Of a stretch of DNA of 64,000 nt, positions 36,106-44,600 are shown in pieces. This stretch comes from Halomarinibacterium sp034670265 (lineage in GTDB: Bacteria > Bacteroidota > Bacteroidia > Flavobacteriales > Flavobacteriaceae). Under the pieces are notes generated by a model. That model ran no database searches. It had not been told where the DNA came from and saw only the letters and a program-made list of their open reading frames with translations. The DNA lies in assembly GCA_034670265.1 (NCBI GenBank), contig JAXMNU010000001.1, forward strand, positions 1-64,000, in the 5' to 3' direction. Position 1 is the first letter of the stretch, and each line of letters starts with the position of its first letter. Both the position numbers and the translations under genes were made by a program.

Positions 36106-36131
36106 AACAGCCCCATTACGGGGCTGTTTTT
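36106..36131 (+). terminator. Terminator after the SDR gene
   Basis: AACAGCCCC (36106-36114) and GGGGCTGTT (36120-36128) around a 5-nt loop, followed by a T run. The convergent OmpA lipoprotein gene ends 20 bp on. Confidence 0.9.
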
Positions 36132-36153
36132 TTACAAAGCTGGCAAGTATGGA

Positions 36154-37008
36154 TTAGTTTGCGCTAAGTAATGCTAAAAACTTATCTAAGTTAGGTAGAA
36201 TAACAATTCGGGTTCTTCTGTTTTTTGAACGTCCTTCTTTAGTTTCGTTTTCAGTTAAAGGATGGTAACTACTTCTTCCAGCAGCAATTAATTTTGCTGG
36301 ATCTACACCAAATTCGTCTTGTAATTTTCTAATTACAGCGGTAGACCGTTCTACACTTAATTCCCAGTTATCTTTAATGTAAGCACCAGGTTTTACTGTT
36401 TGTGCGTCTGTGTGTCCTTCAATTAAAACTTCCATGGCAGGTTCGCTATTTATTACATCTGCCAAACGTTGTAAAAGGTTATTTGCTTTTGGGTTTATTC
36501 TGTAGCTTCCAGAATTAAACAACAATTTATCCGAGATGGTGATCATTACTACCGTTTCATCAACATCAACACTTATATCATCGTTCTCACCTTCAGAAAT
36601 AAATGTGTCGTCAAGATTCTTTTTCAGATTATATGAGATGATTAGATTCATAGAATCTTCTAGAGTTCTCGCTTTAGCTAATTCATTTGCATCAACTTTA
36701 GCAAGTGCTTCTTTCATTTGTGCTTTATCTTTATTAGATAAAACAACATTACCGTAATTTTTTAAACTTGTGTTCTCTAGTTTAACATTGGCATCGCTTA
36801 GCGAACGTATTTTGGCGTTATAATCGGCTACTCGCTCTTCAATTTTAGCATATTTTGCTTCAATTTCTTCTTTTTCAAGTTGGGTTTTAACTAAGGTTGA
36901 TCTAGTATCGTTGTATTGATTCTCTAATTCAACGTATTTTTTTTTGGAGACACAGGCTGTTAAGCTCAATAGACCTGCAGTCATGGTTAGTGCAATAACT
37001 TTTTTCAT
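36154..37008 (-). CDS. OmpA-family lipoprotein with coiled coil
   Basis: 284 residues. Signal with lipobox ending at Cys19 (LSLTAC), coiled coil (about 22-85), then an OmpA-like C-terminal domain (about 160-280) with LLIEGHTDAQ and NRRTRIV, the peptidoglycan-binding signatures. A lipid-anchored protein that links the outer membrane to the wall, as Pal and similar flavobacterial proteins do. Note VNVDETVVMITISDKLLFNSG-type first strand intact. Single gene; the terminator beyond it is shared. Confidence 0.9.
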   Translation of the reverse strand: MKKVIALTMTAGLLSLTACVSKKKYVELENQYNDTRSTLVKTQLEKEEIEAKYAKIEERVADYNAKIRSLSDANVKLENTSLKNYGNVVLSNKDKAQMKEALAKVDANELAKARTLEDSMNLIISYNLKKNLDDTFISEGENDDISVDVDETVVMITISDKLLFNSGSYRINPKANNLLQRLADVINSEPAMEVLIEGHTDAQTVKPGAYIKDNWELSVERSTAVIRKLQDEFGVDPAKLIAAGRSSYHPLTENETKEGRSKNRRTRIVILPNLDKFLALLSAN

Positions 37009-37150
37009 AGTATATGGTTTTATGGTTTATGAAAAGGAGAACGGCGTGTTTGGGTAAAATTATTCGTTAAAGATTGCTATTGTTTTGTTAATTAAATATC
37101 CTTTTGTTTCTTATTTGTTAATGTTTACTAAAATCTGTTGAAATACTAAA

Positions 37151-37178
37151 TTGAACCAATGCATTTTAGCTATTTTTA
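37151..37178 (+). promoter_or_regulatory. Possible promoter of the 58-residue membrane protein gene
   Basis: TTG at 37151-37153 and TATTTTTA at 37171-37178, 17 bp apart; the -7 box differs from TAnnTTTG only at the last base. It lies 17 bp before the ATG at 37195. Confidence 0.4.
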
Positions 37179-37194
37179 TAGGAAATAATTTACG

Positions 37195-37371
37195 ATGAAG
37201 ATTCAAATACCAACAGAGGTGCCTCACCCAAGTAATAATTCACCTATTGACTTATCTAATATATTTGATGTGTTATTGTTTATTGTAGCACCTTTACTAT
37301 TAATAGTGTTTTATTTTTTACTTCGGAAAAAGAGTAGGGGAAATGACAATTCAGAAAAAGAAGATATTTAG
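37195..37371 (+). CDS. Small single-helix membrane protein (58 aa)
   Basis: Begins ATG-AAG at 37195 and ends TAG at 37369-37371, giving 58 residues: a Pro-rich polar start (IPTEVPHPSNNSP), one membrane helix (about 24-43), then Arg-Lys-Lys and an acidic tail. The same small protein type is found across Flavobacteriaceae and is often mis-named 'adenylosuccinate synthetase'; it shows nothing of that enzyme. The start is 36 bp before the next gene, so both are probably co-transcribed. Function unknown. Confidence 0.72.
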   Translation: MKIQIPTEVPHPSNNSPIDLSNIFDVLLFIVAPLLLIVFYFLLRKKSRGNDNSEKEDI

Positions 37372-37406
37372 TTTAATTTGGCTTGAATTTTGGTAATTCA
37401 ATCGTT

Positions 37407-38060
37407 ATGAAAAAAAGCTTTTTTTATATTATTTGTGTTTTTATGACTCAATTGACTTTTGCTCAGATTGAGAGTAACACTAACTCTATTGAATTTGAAA
37501 TAAACGACACCAATACTCCAGAAAATACAGGCCTAGAATTACCTGCCAGAAAAAAACCTACACTTACAATTCCATTAGAAGAGCGAGACCCCAATACAAC
37601 TATTTCTATTGGGGAGGAAGAGAATGAAAAATTGGATATGACCAAAACCGATGGGTTGTTGGATAATAAAACAGACATTGCTCCCAAAGCATTCACAAAA
37701 GATAAAGAACCTACCGAAGAGTTTGACAAGGACATGAATCTTGGGGATATAAAAACAGGAGGGAGGTTTGTAAGCGTTCAATATAGAGATCATGAATATG
37801 TAGATGGAGATTTAATAAGGGTGTATGTAAATGACGATATAGTACAGTCTAGCGTATTTTTAAATAGTTCGTTTTCTGGATTCACACTAACACTAGAAGA
37901 GGGAATTAATAAAATTGAATTTGAAGCCTTAAATCAAGGTTCCTCAGGACCAAATACTGCCGAATTACATGTGTACGATGACAAGGGACTCATAGTTTCG
38001 GCAAAAGAATGGAATTTACTCACCGGAAGAAGAGCTATTATTACTGTAATTAAAGAATAG
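37407..38060 (+). CDS. Secreted protein of unknown function
   Basis: 217 residues from the ATG at 37407 (an upstream TTG at 37383 is in frame but gives no signal peptide). Signal peptide cleaved after TFAQ. A low-complexity acidic middle (about 25-115, Thr/Pro/Glu/Asp rich) is followed by a beta-sandwich-like C-terminal domain (about 120-217) with GGRFVSVQYRDHEYVDGD. No catalytic motif. Probably envelope-located. Same transcript as the small membrane protein gene. Confidence 0.7.
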   Translation: MKKSFFYIICVFMTQLTFAQIESNTNSIEFEINDTNTPENTGLELPARKKPTLTIPLEERDPNTTISIGEEENEKLDMTKTDGLLDNKTDIAPKAFTKDKEPTEEFDKDMNLGDIKTGGRFVSVQYRDHEYVDGDLIRVYVNDDIVQSSVFLNSSFSGFTLTLEEGINKIEFEALNQGSSGPNTAELHVYDDKGLIVSAKEWNLLTGRRAIITVIKE

Positions 38061-38063
38061 TTT

Positions 38064-38618
38064 TTATTTTAAAGCTGCTTCTGTAAGTAAAATGGGGTAT
38101 GCTTTACCTAATGAAAATAATTCTTTTTCAGAAAGTTGTGCTAAATCCTTTTTAAATGTATGCTTTGCAAATGCATCTCTAAGTTCAATAAAAGCTTGGC
38201 TTATGGCGACTTGAACGGCGATAAAACTTTTATAACTGGATTCTCCAGAAGATTGTAATGAAATTATCGCTGAATTAGGGTTTTCTGAATAATAGTCTAA
38301 CGACTCACCTTTGCAATAGTGGCAAGTACCATCGCCATTATTATCCACAAAAGATTTAATCGCTTCAGATAATTCTGAAAAGGATAAGAGTTGATTATTT
38401 ACAAAGAGCTCATCGTTTTTATTCAAAAATATTCTCAACACATTTCGTTCTTTCGCGGGAATCGTGCAATCTTCAGTTAAGCATTTTGGAGGAAGTTTTC
38501 GTACAATGCCCTTATCATTGGGAATTGTTGTGGCAACTAAAAAGAAGATAAGTAATAGGAACGCAATGTCTGCCATGCTTCCTGCATTAATCTCGGGGGT
38601 GAATCTTACATTTCTCAT
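38064..38618 (-). CDS. Biopolymer transport protein ExbD
   Basis: 184 residues. Short cytoplasmic start, one membrane helix (MADIAFLLLIFFLVATTI; the family's Asp in the helix is present as D17), and a periplasmic domain. It belongs to the ExbB-ExbD proton-motive-force machines that energise TonB. No exbB or tonB is next to it, so it may work with a distant complex. Odd: the periplasmic domain carries C-x2-C (CHYC) plus another Cys pair, absent from E. coli ExbD. It is 61 bp downstream of the unknown 145-residue gene. Confidence 0.85.
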   Translation of the reverse strand: MRNVRFTPEINAGSMADIAFLLLIFFLVATTIPNDKGIVRKLPPKCLTEDCTIPAKERNVLRIFLNKNDELFVNNQLLSFSELSEAIKSFVDNNGDGTCHYCKGESLDYYSENPNSAIISLQSSGESSYKSFIAVQVAISQAFIELRDAFAKHTFKKDLAQLSEKELFSLGKAYPILLTEAALK

Positions 38619-38679
38619 GAGATGATGGTTTAAGGTTTTAATTCAAAACCAATAAACATTCCAAAATCAAAATAAAATG

Positions 38680-39117
38680 CTATTTGTATGTCGTCTTTCT
38701 TAAAAACTGTGCTGCTCCAGCATTTAACTGAAAGTCTAAATCACTGATAAATGAAGTAATATTGCCACCCTCAAAGTAGTTTGAAATGTGAGGTAATTTT
38801 GAAACAGCATCTTGATAATACTGCCTTAAATATTCACTTTTTGTAGGATATCCTTGCGCTTTACACCAATCCAAATAATCGATGCTATCATCAATTATTT
38901 CCCATTCACGCAATACAAGGACTGCATGCAATAAAGGGTTTTGAATTTCAAGATCGTTATACTCATCTTGAATCAAAACCAAATATGAATTATTTTTTAT
39001 GAGTATGGTAGCATCAAAAACACCTTCAAAAATTGAAGGTGTTTTACTTTGTATTATAAATGAATTCTTTGAATAAAATTGTTTTAAAGCATCTATTTCT
39101 GGATACTTCTGCTTCAT
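38680..39117 (-). CDS. Protein of unknown function
   Basis: 145 residues, no signal peptide or membrane helix; predicted mixed alpha/beta. I recognise no family. Its start codon shares one base with the stop of the upstream gene (TAATG), and ExbD follows, so the three are one operon. A cytoplasmic partner of this small envelope set is a guess from context only. Confidence 0.6.
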   Translation of the reverse strand: MKQKYPEIDALKQFYSKNSFIIQSKTPSIFEGVFDATILIKNNSYLVLIQDEYNDLEIQNPLLHAVLVLREWEIIDDSIDYLDWCKAQGYPTKSEYLRQYYQDAVSKLPHISNYFEGGNITSFISDLDFQLNAGAAQFLRKTTYK

Positions 39118-39752
39118 TACTCTTTAACTTCCTCTTCTTCCTCCATGCGAGCTATTATCTCTTCATAAGTTTCAATAGTAACATACATTTTACCTCCAAT
39201 AGAGACAATTGGAGTGTCCATAGAATCTAAACGTTCTATACCACCAACTAAAGCACCCGACAATTGTTGTTTTACTCTTTCGTCCTCTTCAATCATAACC
39301 TTGCGATATTTATAAGGACTATCGTTTAAAGAACTAACCAGAGTATCACACTTACTAGTACAATTCTTTGGAATAAAAAGTGTAATAGGTTTTTTAGGAT
39401 CAATTTTTATTAATTCGAAAGGTACTTTTCTTACTCTACGGGAAAGACTGTCGCTTACAGTAAGTTTGTATGTATACATAGCTTGCCAACCTCTTTCAAC
39501 AATTAAAGTGGCTATATTTACTTTAGACGTTGCAGGAACACGATACACTAATTGTCTACCACCTCTAGCTCTAAAACCACTTCCTTCAACTTCTATAGAC
39601 ACATCAAGATCTACTAAATTTTTATTTACAGCATATATTAGAAGTCTATTGTTTTCTAATTTATCTTCAATATCTACAGTATATTCTTGCGAAAAAAGTG
39701 TTGCTGAAGTAGTTAAAAGTAAAAATGATAAGAATAAAATTTGTTTGAGCAT
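39117..39752 (-). CDS. Periplasmic protein with a thioredoxin/glutaredoxin-like C-terminal domain
   Basis: 211 residues from the ATG at 39752; a longer reading (to 39848) adds 32 residues before the signal peptide and is rejected. Signal peptide cleaved after TLFSQ. First domain (about 20-115) beta-rich. Second domain (about 120-205) begins with a strand IKIDPKKPITLFIPKNCTSKC, a C-x3-C, and later has DTPIVSIGGKMY, the cis-Pro strand of thioredoxin folds, then a helix (EEIIARMEEEE). It resembles glutaredoxin with an altered active site. First gene of the operon with the 145-residue gene and exbD. Confidence 0.6.
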   Translation of the reverse strand: MLKQILFLSFLLLTTSATLFSQEYTVDIEDKLENNRLLIYAVNKNLVDLDVSIEVEGSGFRARGGRQLVYRVPATSKVNIATLIVERGWQAMYTYKLTVSDSLSRRVRKVPFELIKIDPKKPITLFIPKNCTSKCDTLVSSLNDSPYKYRKVMIEEDERVKQQLSGALVGGIERLDSMDTPIVSIGGKMYVTIETYEEIIARMEEEEEVKE

Positions 39753-39913
39753 TTCTTTTTCTTTAGGGTTCGAATATACTAATAAATGATAAACTCTGAA
39801 AAAAATAAATTTGGAGTAAACTATAAATCTTGATATATAAATAATCATTTATTTTATAGTAATTTAAGCAGCGTTTAGTAATGAATAATGTATTTTTAAG
39901 AAAATAAAACGCA

Positions 39914-41569
39914 ATGAAACTACAATCACTATTTCTATTATTCTTTGCATTCTTTTTAATACAAGGTGTTAAAAGTCAAGAAAATTTAAGGCAAATGCAT
40001 ATTGAGTTACCCGATGATGAATTTGTTCAGATCGATAAATCTGCAATGCCCCGACAGGTTGGGTATAGCGTTAGATTGTCAGATATAATTACTTCTCAAG
40101 TAAATGTCGATGCTAATGGTCTAGACATTATTGGAGATGCAGGAAATGAACCCTCAATTGCAGTAGATCCCACAAATCCGAACAGAATTGTAATTGGATG
40201 GAGACAGTTTGATACTGTTACTAGCAATTTTAGACAGGCGGGTTATGGATACTCTTTAGATGGTGGATTAACTTGGACATTTCCAGGCGTAATTAATCCA
40301 GGTGTCTTTAGATCGGACCCTGTTTTGGATTTTGATGCACAGGGGAATTTCTATTATAATAGTCTTCGCGGCACATTTGAATGTGACGTTTACCAAATAA
40401 CCGATGGAGGTACGGTTTGGTCTGGACCATTTCCAGCTGGAGGCGGTGACAAACAATGGATGCGCATGGATAGGAGTGGGGGTATAGGGGATGGAAATAA
40501 TTATTCATATTGGAATTCTAATTTTACAACCTGTGAACCAGGACATTTTACCAGATCTACTGATGGCAGTTTTACTTTTGAAGATTGTATTACTATTGAT
40601 GGAGACCCTTTTTGGGGAACATTAGCTGTTGATAGAAATGGGGATTTATATATTACAGGTACTGATGGAGGAAATATTATTGTTGTAAAATCTACAAACG
40701 CCAAAGACCCTAACCAAGAAATAGCTTGGGACTTTGTTACAAATGTTGACTTAGATGGACAGTTAAATGGTTTTTTTCCATTAAACCCAGCAGGGCTTAT
40801 AGGGCAAGCTTGGGTAGATGTTGACATCTCAAATGGTTCTTTGGAAAATATTGTATATGTGCTGGCTTCGGTAGTTCGTGATAATGACCCCTGCGATGTC
40901 ATGTTTGCTAAAAGTACCGATGGCGGGCTTACTTTTGAACCACCAATTCGTATAAATACAGATGCATTAGGTGGATATAATTGGTTTGGCACTATGAGTG
41001 TTGCACCAAACGGAAGAATTGATGTGGTTTGGTTAGACACTAGAGATGACGTAAATAATTTTGAATCAAGGTTGTATTATTCTTTTTCTGAAGATCAAGG
41101 GGATACTTGGTCTAATAATGAATTTTTGTCACCGTCCTTCAATTCAACTATAGGCTGGCCACAGCAAAATAAAATGGGAGACTACTTTGATATGGTAAGC
41201 GATAATAATTATGCTCACGTCGCTTGGGCTAACACGCTCAATGGAGGTCAGGATGTTTATTATACCCGTATCACGCCAGAAAATATTTTTTCAATCAACG
41301 ATAATACATCGCCAATTTCTAATCTTTCGGTTATACCAAATCCATCAAGTGAGAATATTATTATTAGTTTTTCTTGCAAAGAATCGCAAAACATTAATGT
41401 CAAAATTTTCGATTTACTTGGTCGAGAAGTAGCAAATGTATACAAAGGGGGCTGTCAAGGTGAAGAAAACATATCATGGAAATTGGATAGCTCTTTAGAA
41501 AGTGGAATCTATTTTGTACAATTAAATTCTGGTAATTCTTCCGAAGCAATTAAACTTATAATAAGGTAA
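39914..41569 (+). CDS. T9SS-exported beta-propeller protein (BNR/sialidase-like)
   Basis: 551 residues. Signal peptide (cleaved after VKSQ). A propeller of about 400 residues with NEPSIAVDPTNPNRIVIGW, GGLTWTFPG, and further Asp-box-like turns (STDGSFTF, STDGGLTF, GDTWSNN), similar to exo-alpha-sialidase-like folds. The usual sialidase Arg triad cannot be assigned by eye. The last 75 residues are a T9SS type A domain (LSVIPNPSSENIIISF, then VKIFDLLGREV and the final strands). Probably a secreted surface protein. Upstream of the M4 protease gene and in the same direction. Confidence 0.82.
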   Translation: MKLQSLFLLFFAFFLIQGVKSQENLRQMHIELPDDEFVQIDKSAMPRQVGYSVRLSDIITSQVNVDANGLDIIGDAGNEPSIAVDPTNPNRIVIGWRQFDTVTSNFRQAGYGYSLDGGLTWTFPGVINPGVFRSDPVLDFDAQGNFYYNSLRGTFECDVYQITDGGTVWSGPFPAGGGDKQWMRMDRSGGIGDGNNYSYWNSNFTTCEPGHFTRSTDGSFTFEDCITIDGDPFWGTLAVDRNGDLYITGTDGGNIIVVKSTNAKDPNQEIAWDFVTNVDLDGQLNGFFPLNPAGLIGQAWVDVDISNGSLENIVYVLASVVRDNDPCDVMFAKSTDGGLTFEPPIRINTDALGGYNWFGTMSVAPNGRIDVVWLDTRDDVNNFESRLYYSFSEDQGDTWSNNEFLSPSFNSTIGWPQQNKMGDYFDMVSDNNYAHVAWANTLNGGQDVYYTRITPENIFSINDNTSPISNLSVIPNPSSENIIISFSCKESQNINVKIFDLLGREVANVYKGGCQGEENISWKLDSSLESGIYFVQLNSGNSSEAIKLIIR

Positions 41570-41682
41570 TTTTTACTTTTATTAAGTAATTAGCTTTATT
41601 ATATGGCATATTTTTGATATTTATCGGATAAAATGTTGTAAAAAACCGATAAAATGCTATTTTTGAAAAAAATAGTATCCTT

Positions 41683-44600
41683 ATGAGAATTCGTACAAAG
41701 AGTTTTTATGCTTTAATCCTATTGTTATTATTTGGATTAAGTGGCTATGCTCAAAAAAACTCACAAGCCCCGTTACGTAAATCTACTACTCAAGAAGTTA
41801 CAACCACAAATACCGATTTGGTTGTTTTTAAAGCTTCAGAAAGTAAAAAGCTACAAGATGCACAAGAAATTTTCAAAGAAGTTTTAAATCCTTCAACAAA
41901 AATTTCTTTCCAATTTCTTTCAGAAGAAAAAGATAAGAGAGGTGTCATTCATAAAAAATGGCAACAATATTTTGAAAACTTAAAAGTCGAGTTTGCCGTT
42001 GTTGCGCTACATGGGAAAAACAATAATGTGGAGTTTTTAACTTCTGAATATTATTCTGTTCCAGATAATTTCAACACGTCACCATCCATTACAGCTGAAG
42101 CTGCATTTCAAAAAGCCCTACAACATATTGGTGCTCAAAACTATATGTGGGAGCATCCAGAAGATGCGGCTGTAATGGATAACTATAAAAAACCTAAAGG
42201 GGAATTAGTTATTCTTCCAAATTATTCGGTAGAAAAGGATATTGGAGAAATTCAACAAATGAAACTTGTATATAAGTTTGATATATATGCTACCTATCCT
42301 GTTAGCCGCGGGAATCTATATATTGATGCAATAAACGGAGAAGTACTTTTTTATGATGCCATTATTAAGCACGCTGAAACATTCGGATTTGAGGGTAAAG
42401 ATATTGCAACTGTGAAAACGGAAGAAGAATTTTGCAAAACTACCGATGATATCGAAAATTATAGCCCATTAGCAATTGGTACAGCAGCAACAAGATATAG
42501 TGGAACACAAAGTATTACTACCAGAGTTATAACTAGTTTATATAGGCTTAGAGATAATACAAGAGGCAATGGAATTAATACGTATGATAGTGGAAGAACA
42601 CCTTCTTACCCCTTAACAAATTTTTCTGATGCAGATAACAATTGGACTGCTGCAGAACACGACAATGTAAATAAAGATAATGCTGCCCTTGACGCACACT
42701 GGGGTGCCGCAATGACATATGATTATTGGCTTACAATTCACGGAAGAAATAGTTTTAATGGGTCTGGTGCCGAAATAAGAAGCTTTGTCCATTATGATGA
42801 TGTAGTAGGAAACCCAGGATATAATAATGCCTTTTGGAATGGAAGTGTGATGACCTATGGCGATGGTTCTTGTGGATATACAGAGGGGTGCTCTGGTTTT
42901 GATGCACTTACATCTATCGATGTAGCTGCACATGAAATAGGACATGCTGTAACAACTTATACATCAAACCTAGCCTATCAACGAGAATCAGGAGCCATGA
43001 ATGAAGGATTTTCAGATATATGGGGTGCTGCTGTAGAATATTTTGCAAAAGGCACTGGACCAGATAACAATCCAAACGATGAAGTTTGGCTCATTGGGGA
43101 TGAAATCGATAGACGTAGTGGAAGTATTGCACTTCGGTCTATGAGTAATCCAAATGCAAAAGGCCAACCCGATACATATGGAGGTACTTACTGGATAAAC
43201 CCAAACTGTGGAACTCCTACAAATGGTAATGATTATTGTGGGGTACATACCAATAGTGGTGTTTTAAACTATTGGTTTTACCTTTTAGTGGAAGGAGGTT
43301 CTGGAACAAACGATATAGGCAGTAATTATAATGTAGCCAGCATTGGTATGGCAGATGCTTCAGAAATTGCTTATGCTACTCTACTTTTATTGAGTGCAAA
43401 TTCAACCTTTGCCAATGCTAGAACCCTTTCTATTCAAGCAGCAACAACAGCTTTTGGTGCATGTTCACCCGAAGTAGAATCTGTAACCAATGCTTGGTAT
43501 GCAGTGGGAGTAGGAGCAGCTTATGTAAATACGTGTACACCAGAAATTTCTTTTGCAACTACTTCGGGTAATACCGCAGAAGGTTCAGAATGTGGATTTA
43601 CAGACATAGATGTAACTCTTTTTATTGGATTAGGTGCGTCAGCAAATGCAGATGTTAATTTTACTATTAATGGTAGTAGTTCCGCATCTTCTGGATTGGA
43701 TTTCGATTTGCTTACTTCAAGTGTTACCTTTCCTGCAGGATCCACAACACCGCAAACTATGACCATTAGGGTATATGAAGATGGTTTTGTAGAAAGTAAT
43801 GAAACCGCAATTATTGATTTTACAGTAAATGCCAATGGAGGAGATGCTGTAGCTGATACGAATGCAGATACTTATACACTAACTATTAATAATGATGATA
43901 CAGCTCCTGTAGTATCACAAGATATTGTTTTATTAGATGAAAATTTTGATGGAGCTTACTCATGGTCTTTATTAGATGGAGATGGAGATGGAAGAAACTT
44001 CACAGGATTAACCGGACTAACCTATACTGGAATAACAGGTGATTTCCCAGGATCTGAAACTAATCTTACCATATTAGGGGGATCTGGTAAAGCAAATGCA
44101 AATAACTATTTTATTAGCCCTCAAATTACCATTCCTTCAGAAGCTACCAATACAGAATTTGTTTTTGGAATAGGAGGCTACAATACAATAGAACACTATG
44201 CAGTTTATTGGGCTACAAACATTAGTAGTGCTGCTAATATTAATGCTGGTATACAACTAGAGGAGAGAAATTCTTTATCAAACGCAGGAGAATTTAGAAC
44301 GTTAAACAATGCCGCAATAGCTGGTCAAACAGGTTATTTTGTTGTTAGACATTTTAATTCTTTTTCTAACAATGGAATTCTTTTATTTGACAATGTAACA
44401 ATTACAACAACGGTTACTACTGGAATACAAACCGCTGTAAATAGTGGAAGTCCAGATCAAATCAATATCCCTTTTACAGGAAGCGTTTATGCAAGTGACC
44501 CTACCACTGGCGATATGATGGCAAATATTACTAATAACAATACATTTAACTATGGTTGTACAGATGTTGCTGTTAGTCGCTCAGGAACAGGTGCACAATC

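Noticed and set aside
39753..39848. Extended start for the Trx-like periplasmic protein
   Set aside because: Adds 32 residues before a clear signal peptide, without support.
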